DNA of 6,872 nt, from contig CAJOGG010000073.1 in NCBI GenBank assembly GCA_905234205.1, positions 1,678 through 8,549 on the forward strand, written 5' to 3'. The position numbers were made by a program, and so were the translations under genes. This DNA is from an uncultured Synergistales bacterium. Its GTDB lineage: Bacteria; Synergistota; Synergistia; Synergistales; Aminobacteriaceae. The notes beneath the pieces are model-generated. The model made no database searches. It was not told the DNA's origin and saw nothing but the letters and a program-made list of their open reading frames with translations. Positions within the stretch are counted from its first letter, which is position 1. Every line of letters begins with the position of its first letter. Below, in pieces: positions 1-5,830 of the stretch.

Positions 1-1
1 T

Positions 2-133
2 GATCCCAATAAGGGCCAAGATGAAATGAGAATAGCTTACGTTCTCAAGAAAGAGGACTTAGAGAAGGCGTTACACATTTTAAAGAATGCTATTGAGGCT
101 TACCCGGGGAGACTCGAGGCTATCAAGGCATAA
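2..133 (+). CDS. Class I/II PLP-dependent aminotransferase, C-terminal fragment
   Basis: Only the last 43 residues are in the window; the gene begins upstream of base 1. The fragment runs from DPNKGQDEMRIAYVL to a C-terminal YPGR and then LEAIKA. In fold-type I aspartate aminotransferase relatives, an Arg followed by a hydrophobic/Tyr stretch (here RIAY, residues 10-13 of the fragment) near the C-terminus is the conserved arginine that binds the substrate alpha-carboxylate. An acidic-Leu helix and a closing YPGR are common at the end of this family. The full enzyme should be a cytoplasmic PLP-dependent transaminase. Substrate specificity (Asp, Ala, Tyr or another) cannot be judged without the lysine and pocket regions, so no symbol is given. 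It ends 12 nt before a terminator stem shared with the convergent zinc-ribbon gene. Confidence 0.8.
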   Translation, partial: DPNKGQDEMRIAYVLKKEDLEKALHILKNAIEAYPGRLEAIKA

Positions 134-139
134 GGAATC

Positions 140-181
140 AAAAAGCCCCTCCGCCGCGAATAGGTGAAGGGGTTATATTTT
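140..181. terminator. Bidirectional intrinsic terminator
   Basis: The arms 146-155 (CCCCTCCGCC) and 163-172 (GGTGAAGGGG) form a 10-position stem with one mismatch and one G-T wobble around a 7-nt loop. The + strand continues into TTATATTTT, while the left flank AAAAA (140-144) gives a T-run when read on the - strand. It lies 12 nt after the aminotransferase stop and 22 nt after the stop of the - strand zinc-ribbon gene, so it can end both convergent transcripts. The fold was worked out by hand and no energy was calculated. Confidence 0.8.
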
Positions 182-194
182 GTCGTGAGTTAGA

Positions 195-449
195 TTAATT
201 ATTTGCTTCGTCAAAGGCTTTATTCATTGCACAAATTGCACAGGCTTCTTTCGCGCTATGAAGGTTCCCGCATTTCGGGCAAGTTACCAGATCGCTCTCG
301 GCCGCGAACAACTCGATCTTATGACAGTCAGGGCACTCGTAAATATCAACGTGAACTCTATCAGCTTTTAACAGCGCACTACCCATTGGATAACCAGACT
401 CTCTTAATTTCAACGGCTTATTACAATATCTGCAAACTTTCTCCGCCAT
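195..449 (-). CDS. Small double zinc-ribbon protein of unknown function
   Basis: An 84-residue protein with four CxxC knuckles: C6/C9 (CRYC), C39/C42 (CPDC), C57/C60 (CPKC) and C70/C73 (CAIC). The spacing suggests two zinc-ribbon modules, residues 6-42 and 57-73, each binding one Zn by four cysteines. No signal peptide, membrane segment or catalytic motif is visible, so it is probably cytoplasmic. Zinc ribbons of this kind commonly bind nucleic acids or proteins, but nothing here identifies a partner. The ATG is preceded by AAAGGTG about 12 nt upstream, and an extended -10 lies about 38 nt upstream. It is single and monocistronic: its 3' end meets the terminator at 140-181. It is divergent from the LysR-type gene, which makes it a candidate target of that regulator (inference from position and the inverted repeat at 512-551). 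Confidence 0.85.
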   Translation of the reverse strand: MAEKVCRYCNKPLKLRESGYPMGSALLKADRVHVDIYECPDCHKIELFAAESDLVTCPKCGNLHSAKEACAICAMNKAFDEANN

Positions 450-486
450 AATTTATTACAACACCTTTCTTGTTTCGATTTCGCAA

Positions 487-495
487 ATTATATCA
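487..495 (-). promoter_or_regulatory. Extended -10 promoter of the zinc-ribbon gene
   Basis: Read on the - strand this is TGATATAAT, an exact TGn-TATAAT extended -10. It puts the transcription start near 480 and gives a 5' UTR of about 30 nt that contains the SD-like AAAGGTG. At 17-bp spacing the -35 hexamer (510-515, TGTCTG on this strand) is poor. A weak -35 with an extended -10 is typical of activator-dependent promoters. An arm of the inverted repeat at 512-551 covers this -35 position. Confidence 0.65.
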
Positions 496-511
496 TGTTC
501 ATAAAATAGCA

Positions 512-551
512 GACATACAAGCAAATATTTATCGTGATTCACAAGTATGTC
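512..551. repeat. Inverted repeat GACATAC-N26-GTATGTC, possible LysR operator
   Basis: The arms 512-518 (GACATAC) and 545-551 (GTATGTC) are exact reverse complements. Their centres are 33 bp apart, close to three helical turns. Relative to a start near 480 on the - strand they lie at about -32 to -38 and -65 to -71. Tetrameric LysR-type regulators usually contact one site near -65 and a second near -35. The arms also carry ATAC and GTAT, the half-sites known from BenM/CatM boxes, but here they are separated by 26 rather than 7 bases. Between them lie two smaller dyads, AAATATTT (523-530) and GTGATTCAC (534-542). Binding is inferred from position only. Confidence 0.45.
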
Positions 552-566
552 CGCATCCAAAAAATA

Positions 567-644
567 AATATTCACTCAATATTCACCAATTGTTTGTAGT
601 AGAATTGTATTCAAGTCTCAAAATTTCATCAATTCAATATTCGC
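567..644. repeat. Three direct copies of AATATTCRC upstream of the LysR gene
   Basis: AATATTCAC occurs at 567-575 and 578-586, and AATATTCGC at 636-644. The first two start 11 bp apart, one helical turn, so they would face the same side of the DNA. The third starts 58 bp further on, about five and a half turns. The region is AT-rich, so chance is possible. They could be sites for autoregulation or for another regulator. Confidence 0.35.
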
Positions 645-668
645 TCAAACTATTTCCAAAATTGAATT
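602..668. repeat. Short dyads in the LysR leader
   Basis: GAAT-TGT-ATTC (602-612) is a perfect small dyad. A second inverted repeat pairs AATTCAAT (631-638) with ATTGAATT (661-668) across 22 nt, ending seven bases before the SD at 675. The first may be a protein site. The second could form a weak AT-only hairpin in the leader RNA. No convincing sigma-70 -35/-10 pair for the LysR gene was found in 450-691. Composition is AT-rich, so the significance is low. Confidence 0.25.
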
Positions 669-674
669 TAACGC

Positions 675-680
675 AGGAGG
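675..680 (+). promoter_or_regulatory. SD AGGAGG that sets the LysR start
   Basis: A perfect AGGAGG is followed by an 11-nt spacer and GTG at 692. The same 11-nt spacing is seen for frr and cheR here. It decides the start: the reading frame stays open upstream to 470, but that stretch lacks LysR homology and contains the promoter of the divergent gene. Confidence 0.85.
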
Positions 681-691
681 TTTTATCATAC

Positions 692-1564
692 GTGAATATC
701 ACGCAATTAGAATATTTCAAAGCAATAACGCAGAATGATACGTTTATGGACGCGGCTAACGATATGAATATTTCACAGTCTTCTTTGTCTAAGCAATTGA
801 GCAGGCTTGAAGCTGAAGTTGGTGTTGCATTGATTGACCGCAGCAAACGTAAAGCAAGCTTGACCGAAGCCGGAAAAATTTTTGCCAAAGATATAGACTC
901 GTTACTGAATCAATACCAGATAATGCTCTCTCATATGCAGACTTTCAAGAAGGACAAGAATTGCAGCATTCTCAAAATTGGCTCACTAGCTTTTTTGGGA
1001 CAATACGGACTGAATTACAAGCTCGCGGATTTCATAGCGTCTCACAGCAGCGAATACAGGCTCATTATCGAGGACGTTGAAGAGGATATCTTGATTGAAG
1101 GATTTAGAAATGGCACGTACGATTTGATTCTTGGCCGAACTTTACCCGGGGAAATTATGGCGGATAGTGCAGTTAAACTTGAAGACGACGAACTTGTTGC
1201 AGTTATGAGGAGTTCAAACCCGCTCGCTAAATTTGACTCTGTTGAGATTCCACAGCTTACTAATTTTCCGATGTTCCTGACTAAACCTTATACTTCAATC
1301 TACAAAATCTGTATGCAGGTTTTCGAGAAAGAACACACGACCCCAGCAAAGATTTCAACGTCGCGATCAGAGACTATCATAAGCATGATTTTTGCCCAAA
1401 ATTCTGTGGGATTGTTGCCGCGAAAATGCTTCAATATTTATCAACACGCAGGCCTCGTAGCTTTGCCAGTTAAACCGGCTATAAAAATTCCTGTCGTGAT
1501 ATTCGTGGGTCATAAAAGAAATTCGCCGTTTGTTCAGAAATTAATTAACAGTTTGCTGACCTGA
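692..1564 (+). CDS. LysR-type transcriptional regulator
   Basis: With the GTG start at 692 this is 290 residues, the usual length for the family. The N-terminus (MNITQLEYFKAITQ) matches the LysR wing-helix-turn-helix start. The recognition region has A21-A22 and SQSSLSKQLSRLE (28-40), then VGVALIDR (43-50), where family members usually have a G-x-x-LF-x-R-like end. A linker helix at about residues 55-90 leads to a periplasmic-binding-protein-like effector domain (about 91-290). It should act as a DNA-binding tetramer in the cytoplasm; the co-inducer is unknown. It is divergent from the zinc-ribbon gene across a 242-bp region with candidate operators, so control of that gene and of itself is likely. 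Its last 31 bp overlap the 3' end of the convergent coaE, and no terminator is visible just past the stop. Confidence 0.93.
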   Translation: MNITQLEYFKAITQNDTFMDAANDMNISQSSLSKQLSRLEAEVGVALIDRSKRKASLTEAGKIFAKDIDSLLNQYQIMLSHMQTFKKDKNCSILKIGSLAFLGQYGLNYKLADFIASHSSEYRLIIEDVEEDILIEGFRNGTYDLILGRTLPGEIMADSAVKLEDDELVAVMRSSNPLAKFDSVEIPQLTNFPMFLTKPYTSIYKICMQVFEKEHTTPAKISTSRSETIISMIFAQNSVGLLPRKCFNIYQHAGLVALPVKPAIKIPVVIFVGHKRNSPFVQKLINSLLT

Positions 1565-2106
1565 TTTATAACTTCATCAAGTTCCCCGTTATTGTTGATA
1601 ACGTAATCACTTTGAGAAATTTTAGTATCACTAGGTAACAAAAACTCTTCGCGCCTTAGTAATTCCTCAATATTCCAACCTCTTTGTAACTTGCAACGCT
1701 TGGCCCTGGTCTCGAAACTTGCTGTAACGTAAATAACTTGTCTTATCCATTCAGGCCGGCCAACTTCAAATAATAACGGGATTTCGATAATTACGCGTGG
1801 AAAATTTTTTGCTTGCCTCTCAAGCTCACTCATGATTAACGGGTGAAGAAACGAGTTACAGAATTTATATTCGTCTTTGTTTGTGAAGATTATGCGTGAG
1901 ATTTTGGGCTTGATTATATTTCCTGACGAGTCAAGAATTTCAGTCCCCCAACGTGATAGAGCCATGGCTTTGACATTTTCTTGCGTCCATAGTTCTGCCG
2001 TGACTCTATCAGCGTCAAGGAGTTCACACTGAAAATTTTTCGCTAGCAATTTCGATATCGTTGATTTACCAGCGCCTATATCCCCTGTTATTGCCGTAGC
2101 GTCCAT
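1534..2106 (-). CDS. coaE: Dephospho-CoA kinase
   Basis: This kinase phosphorylates the ribose 3'-OH of dephospho-CoA with ATP, the last step of coenzyme A synthesis. The 190-residue form from the ATG at 2106 fits the family (about 200). Visible motifs are the P-loop GDIGAGKST (8-16), DAD (31-33) with the expected catalytic Asp, LHP (88-90), IPLLFE (109-114) and VINNNGEL near the C-terminus. The P-loop has GDIG where GGIG is commoner, and the PLLFE strand has Glu108 where Asp is usual. The frame is open to an ATG at 2217, but those 37 extra residues lie inside the helicase gene and precede the normal N-terminus. The start has no strong SD, so translation probably depends on coupling with uvrD, which it overlaps by 41 bp. 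Its 3' end overlaps the LysR gene by 31 bp. Confidence 0.92.
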   Translation of the reverse strand: MDATAITGDIGAGKSTISKLLAKNFQCELLDADRVTAELWTQENVKAMALSRWGTEILDSSGNIIKPKISRIIFTNKDEYKFCNSFLHPLIMSELERQAKNFPRVIIEIPLLFEVGRPEWIRQVIYVTASFETRAKRCKLQRGWNIEELLRREEFLLPSDTKISQSDYVINNNGELDEVINQVSKLLINF

Positions 2107-4093
2107 AGTTGTCGCTTCTATCAGAATTATAAAAAGTTTGCGGTCGTGTATATGAGCCTCTGTTGTCATTGCGCTTAAAATCGTCGGGTATCTCGTACAA
2201 AAATCTTGAGGCTTCATGCGTCATAATTCCGCCGTAAAGTCTTCGTGAGCTTGCCGATGTTAAATACAGTCTCTCTTCAGCTCTAGTTATTCCCACATAA
2301 CAAAGCCTGCGTTCTTCTTCGAGTTCGTCATAGTCATCTTTAGCTTTTGAATGCGGGAAAATATCCTCTTCCATTCCGACAATGAACACAACTGGAAATT
2401 CAAGGCCCTTTGAGGCATGAAGAGTGAGCAAGCCAACAACGTCCTCATCATTTCCGGCTGAAGTATCTGCGTCAGTGAACAAAGCTGCTTCGGCTAAAGT
2501 TTCCGATAAATTTCCGTCTGGCACGATTGATTTTAATTCCTTAACGTTGTCAATTCTCTCTTCGTAGTTTTCGCTATAGTTGAGCCTCAAATAATTGTCG
2601 TACATCATTGTATAGAGCACGTAATCAACAGCGGGTTTTATTCCTTCGTTGGCAAATTCTAGAATCTCGCACATATGTTTAGCGAATGTCTTGATGGATA
2701 AACGTACTTGTCCCTTAAATGGCCCTTGATTCTCAACGATCTTCGACCAAATTATTTCGGCTCCGGCGTTATTCTCGTTCTGGTTGAGTTCTGATAGCCA
2801 CGTTTCAAACTCTGCGCGCTTCTTTGGTCCCATGCCTTTAATCGCAAAATTAGACACTCTCCCAAGTGAAGCTCTGTCAAACGGATTCAACGCTAACTTT
2901 AGGACCGATAAAACGTCTCTAACTTCCATACGATCATAGAACGATAAGCCACGAATGATTCTGTACGGGATTTTTTCCTCAAGAAATTTCTGTTCGTAGA
3001 CTCGGCTCATTGCGTTTTGACGATATAAAATTGCTATGTCCTTGTAATGATATGAGAATTTGAGAAGGCGTTCGATCTCTTGTACGATAAATTCTGCCTC
3101 CTGAAAGTCGTTATAGGCTCTGAGCGTATAAACCTTTTCGCCCATTCCTCGCGACGTGAACAAAGTTTTCTTGAGTCTGTTTTGGTTGTTGCGGATCAAA
3201 GCGTTTGAGGCCCCCAAAATATTTCCGGTGGATCTGTAATTCTCGTCAAGCACGATACGTTTAGCCCCGTCAAAATCTTTCTCAAAGTTCAGGATCATTT
3301 TTATGTCAGCCCCGCGCCAACCGTATATAGCCTGGTCAGGATCGCCGACAACGTTTATAGTGCAGTCATCACCAACCAGATACCTAAGCAATAAATATTG
3401 AGGCATATTCACGTCTTGGTACTCATCAACCAAAAGCCAGCGAATCTTTCCTCGTTCATAGGATCTCAAATCCACGTCTTGTTTGAGAATCTCAAGCGGC
3501 AATATCATTAAATCGTCAAAATCCACGGCGTTAAGTTCACGAAGCTTTGCTCTATATTTCTTGGATAACTTTAGATAATTTTCGTCATCAATCGTAGAAT
3601 CATGCGCTATTGGTCGCCAAGTCATGTAATCCCGTGAAATTATATCCATGGCATCGTTTACAGATGAGTCCTTCTCGGGGAAATTCATTTCCCTCATTAG
3701 ATCCTTGAGCAACGCATTACTATCATTTCTGTCGAAAACGCTGAAACCCTCTTTGAGTCCTACAATATCTTTCGCGGCGTCCATGTACCGAAATAAAAAT
3801 TTGAGCCCGTATGAGTGAAATGTCCCGGCTTGAATCTTTGAGGCTGATTGAGACGAGACAAGCGAACTTATTCGCGACCTCATTTCCCCGGCGGCTTTGT
3901 TGGTGAATGTCATGGCCATGATGTTTTGAGGCGCGGCGATATTTTCCTCAACGAGCCACGCTATTTTGTAAGTCAATACACGGGTCTTACCGCTGCCCGC
4001 ACCTGCAAGCACCAGTAAAGGCCCATCAATATAAGTTACTGCCTCCTGTTGTCTAGGAGATAAAGATTGCAGTATATTTTTTCCGTCATTCAT
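2066..4093 (-). CDS. UvrD/PcrA/Rep-family superfamily 1 DNA helicase
   Basis: A 675-residue ATP-driven 3'-5' DNA helicase of the type used in repair and replication-fork maintenance. All core motifs are present: Q motif (LSPRQQEAV, 11-19), Walker A AGAGSGKT (30-37), Ia MAMTFTNKAAGEM (59-71), Walker B VDEYQD (222-227), III GDPDQAIYGWRG (250-261), IV DENYRST (283-289), V TLHASKGLEF (557-566) and VI VGITRAEERL (600-609). It should therefore be active. The last 35 residues (641-675) form a low-complexity tail rich in Asn, Arg, Gly, Tyr and Asp, where PcrA has a Tudor-like domain. The gene starts 3 nt after hypA; GAGG inside the last hypA codons is its SD, 11 nt from the ATG. Its TAA stop lies within the coaE P-loop codons. 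UvrD, PcrA and Rep subtypes cannot be told apart by eye, so no symbol is given. Confidence 0.96.
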   Translation of the reverse strand: MNDGKNILQSLSPRQQEAVTYIDGPLLVLAGAGSGKTRVLTYKIAWLVEENIAAPQNIMAMTFTNKAAGEMRSRISSLVSSQSASKIQAGTFHSYGLKFLFRYMDAAKDIVGLKEGFSVFDRNDSNALLKDLMREMNFPEKDSSVNDAMDIISRDYMTWRPIAHDSTIDDENYLKLSKKYRAKLRELNAVDFDDLMILPLEILKQDVDLRSYERGKIRWLLVDEYQDVNMPQYLLLRYLVGDDCTINVVGDPDQAIYGWRGADIKMILNFEKDFDGAKRIVLDENYRSTGNILGASNALIRNNQNRLKKTLFTSRGMGEKVYTLRAYNDFQEAEFIVQEIERLLKFSYHYKDIAILYRQNAMSRVYEQKFLEEKIPYRIIRGLSFYDRMEVRDVLSVLKLALNPFDRASLGRVSNFAIKGMGPKKRAEFETWLSELNQNENNAGAEIIWSKIVENQGPFKGQVRLSIKTFAKHMCEILEFANEGIKPAVDYVLYTMMYDNYLRLNYSENYEERIDNVKELKSIVPDGNLSETLAEAALFTDADTSAGNDEDVVGLLTLHASKGLEFPVVFIVGMEEDIFPHSKAKDDYDELEEERRLCYVGITRAEERLYLTSASSRRLYGGIMTHEASRFLYEIPDDFKRNDNRGSYTRPQTFYNSDRSDNYGRYGNNRGYRRW

Positions 4094-4096
4094 AAT

Positions 4097-4444
4097 TTAC
4101 TTGCCCTCAACTTCAAGAGCTTCGATGTTAAATTCGAGGCCTGATAGCAATTGTACATTTCGGCTTCCGCAATAAGGACACATAAATTGATTGTCTTCAC
4201 GAGTCCCTGTACGTCCGCAAGCATAACAATGAATCGTAACAGGCAAAATCATCACGGACAAATTCGCACCTTCTGCGGGTGTATCTTTTGACATAGCAGC
4301 AAAAATAAAGGCCATGAGTTCAGGATTAATCTGTCTCATGTTCCCTATTTTCACCATTATACGATTAACTTTCTTCCAGCCTGTTTTGATACATAGATTC
4401 TGCACGACGTTATTCACGGAGTTAGTAAGCGAAAATTCGTACAT
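4097..4444 (-). CDS. hypA: HypA/HybF-family nickel-enzyme maturation protein lacking His2
   Basis: A 115-residue protein matching the usual HypA length and layout. HypA hands nickel to the [NiFe]-hydrogenase maturation machinery with HypB, and in some bacteria also to urease. Seen here are the start MYEFSL, then VKIGNMRQINPELMAFIF (31-48), EGANL (58-62), and a zinc ribbon with C73xxC76 and C89xxC92, followed by GLEFNIEALEVE. The oddity is residue 2. The family start is MHE(M/L)SL, and its His2 is a nickel ligand; here the codon is TAC (Tyr), while Glu3 is kept. Zinc binding looks intact but nickel binding by the known mode may be impaired. No hydrogenase or other hyp genes are in view. The start is 2 nt after the cheR stop, with only a weak SD (AAAGAAG), so coupling is likely. 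A non-nickel role is possible. Confidence 0.88.
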   Translation of the reverse strand: MYEFSLTNSVNNVVQNLCIKTGWKKVNRIMVKIGNMRQINPELMAFIFAAMSKDTPAEGANLSVMILPVTIHCYACGRTGTREDNQFMCPYCGSRNVQLLSGLEFNIEALEVEGK

Positions 4445-4446
4445 GC

Positions 4447-5250
4447 CTACTTCTTTGTGTACAGGAAAGGACCAGCCGACTCAAAGCCTATTTGCTGATA
4501 ACCAAAAATCTGTTCAGTTGACCCCACGAGGAAATATCCACCAGGTGCAAGAGCGTCAAAAAATTTCTTGTATAACTTGGCCTTCGTGTCTGCTGTGAAA
4601 TAAATTACAACGTTGCGGCACAAAATCAAGTCATAACCTGATCCGAAATTGTCATCGATCATATTCATGCGCTTGAATGATACCCGACGTTTAATTTCTT
4701 GATTTACCTCGTAAGTTTCTCCGGCGTTCTTGGTCGTGAAATATTTCGCTAAGTATTCTTTTGGGACGTTAAGCAATTGAGTCTTTCTGTACGTAGCTTT
4801 CTGTGCGATTGAGATTGCGCCCTGGTCAACATCTACCGCTAATACAGGGTTCATAGTGTCAAGCCCACAAACAGCAGATAATATTGCAAGCGAATAAGGC
4901 TCTTCTCCGGTAGCACAACCAGCACTCCATAGCTTCAAACGTTTTGAGCCACGCTTCTGAATCAATTCCGGGATAAGCTTGTCGCGCATTTTCCACCATT
5001 GCGAGTCATTCCTAAAAAATTCTGATACGTTGATTGTGAGGTGATCGAGAAATTCACGCAGCTTCTTCTCGTCCTTGTTAATCATGTCAAAATACTCGTC
5101 GTAGGTCTTGCATTTCCAACGTGACATCAACTCATGAGTTCGCCTATGAATTTGTTCCTTGTAAGAGTTCAAGTCGATCCCAATGAGTTTCTTCATCTTC
5201 ATCTTAAATGTCGTGTAACCAGGTGAATTATATTGACTTCTTTCTTCCAA
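4447..5250 (-). CDS. cheR: CheR-type chemoreceptor glutamate methyltransferase
   Basis: A 267-residue SAM-dependent methyltransferase that methylates glutamates on chemoreceptors for chemotactic adaptation. An N-terminal helical CheR domain (about 10-70) ends in NVSEFFRN (74-81). The SAM fold follows: LWSAGCATGEEPYS (107-120), AVDVD (138-142), LCRNVVIYF (210-218) and GGYFLVGSTE (237-246). No receiver domain, TPR repeats or CheB fusion is present, and there is no C-terminal receptor-tethering pentapeptide target in view. The start is TTG at 5250, chosen because AAGGAGG lies 11 nt before it and because YTTFKMKMKKLIGIDLNSYK (12-31) fits the normal CheR N-terminus. The next ATG (5202) would trim that helix. 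It sits in a translation and metabolism operon without other chemotaxis genes nearby; receptors must be encoded elsewhere. A non-chemotaxis substrate is possible but unsupported. Confidence 0.93.
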   Translation of the reverse strand: MEERSQYNSPGYTTFKMKMKKLIGIDLNSYKEQIHRRTHELMSRWKCKTYDEYFDMINKDEKKLREFLDHLTINVSEFFRNDSQWWKMRDKLIPELIQKRGSKRLKLWSAGCATGEEPYSLAILSAVCGLDTMNPVLAVDVDQGAISIAQKATYRKTQLLNVPKEYLAKYFTTKNAGETYEVNQEIKRRVSFKRMNMIDDNFGSGYDLILCRNVVIYFTADTKAKLYKKFFDALAPGGYFLVGSTEQIFGYQQIGFESAGPFLYTKK

Positions 5251-5261
5251 TTTAGAATTTG

Positions 5262-5268
5262 CCTCCTT
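5262..5268 (-). promoter_or_regulatory. SD AAGGAGG for cheR, overlapping the frr stop
   Basis: Read on the - strand, AAGGAGG occupies 5268 to 5262 and shares two bases with the frr TAA (5267-5269). An 11-nt spacer leads to TTG at 5250. It supports the rare TTG start and suggests translational coupling of cheR to frr. Confidence 0.8.
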
Positions 5269-5824
5269 AGTCCTCTAGTACTTCTTTCTCCTTGACCTTA
5301 TAAACTTCGTCAATTTTCTTGACGTAATTATCCGTAATGTCCTGTACGTCCTTGGTTAATTTCTTGAGATCGTCTTCGGTTATCTCTGACGCTTTTTCCT
5401 GTTTCTTGAGTGCTTCAATGGCGTCGCGCCTATAATTCCTGACGACAACTTTTGACTCTTCGGCTTTGCGTGCTAATAACTTTGTGAGTTCAACACGTCT
5501 TTGCTTGGTCAATTCCGGGAGAGTCATTCGTATAACTGTGCCATCACTTTGGGGAGTCATGCCTATGTTTGCTGCGAGTATAGCCTTCTCCATGGCCTTC
5601 AACGTTCCCTTATCGAACGGGGCTATCTGAATCGAACGGCTTTCAGGAATAGTTACGTTAGCAAGACTTTTAATCGGCGTTGGCGTTCCGTAATAGTCGA
5701 CTTTAATATCGCTGACGAGTCCAGGGTGAGCGCGTCCCGTCCTGATTGAGAGAAACTCACTCTGTAAAAATGCGATTGCTTTGTCCATGTTGGCTTTTAA
5801 TTCTGCAAGTTCATCTTTCGGCAT
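5267..5824 (-). CDS. frr: Ribosome recycling factor
   Basis: A 185-residue protein, the standard RRF length. With EF-G it splits the post-termination ribosome so the subunits can be reused; it is essential in most bacteria. Domain I is a three-helix bundle built from the N- and C-terminal parts, and domain II is a small beta domain (about 31-104). Visible hallmarks are SIRTGRAHPGLV (26-37), YYGTPTPIKSLANVTIPESR (44-63), GTVIRMTLPELT (95-106), VVRNYRRDA (127-135) and the charged helix ending VKEKEVLED. Nothing expected is missing. The ATG at 5824 has an AAAGGAGG SD 11 nt upstream, lying inside the last codons of pyrH; the pyrH stop is only 6 nt before it. The pyrH-frr pairing is conserved across bacteria. 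Confidence 0.98.
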   Translation of the reverse strand: MPKDELAELKANMDKAIAFLQSEFLSIRTGRAHPGLVSDIKVDYYGTPTPIKSLANVTIPESRSIQIAPFDKGTLKAMEKAILAANIGMTPQSDGTVIRMTLPELTKQRRVELTKLLARKAEESKVVVRNYRRDAIEALKKQEKASEITEDDLKKLTKDVQDITDNYVKKIDEVYKVKEKEVLED

Positions 5825-5830
5825 AGTTTA

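Noticed and set aside
203..451. Open frame of 82 codons opposite the zinc-ribbon gene
   Set aside because: The opposite strand has four CxxC knuckles, a promoter and an SD. This frame has none of these.
470..691. In-frame N-terminal extension of the LysR protein from TTG 470
   Set aside because: The 74 extra residues have no LysR resemblance, precede the normal HTH start, and overlap the divergent promoter. A perfect AGGAGG selects GTG 692 instead.
634..888. Open frame of 84 codons on the - strand opposite the LysR HTH region
   Set aside because: Antisense to the conserved HTH coding sequence; no SD or motif.
1587..1603. Small hairpin CGTTAT-TGTTG-ATAACG just after the LysR stop
   Set aside because: Only 6 bp, no T-run on either strand, and it encodes the conserved VINNNGEL part of CoaE. 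It is not a convincing terminator.
2107..2217. Longer coaE start at ATG 2217
   Set aside because: The 37 extra residues precede the normal CoaE N-terminus and lie wholly in the helicase gene. ATG 2106 gives the usual length, though its SD is weak.
4314..4598. Open frame of 94 codons on the + strand across hypA and cheR
   Set aside because: Antisense to two well-supported genes and spans their junction; no domain seen.
5501..5749. Open frame of 82 codons on the + strand across frr
   Set aside because: Antisense to a fully conserved frr; no SD and no recognisable motif.
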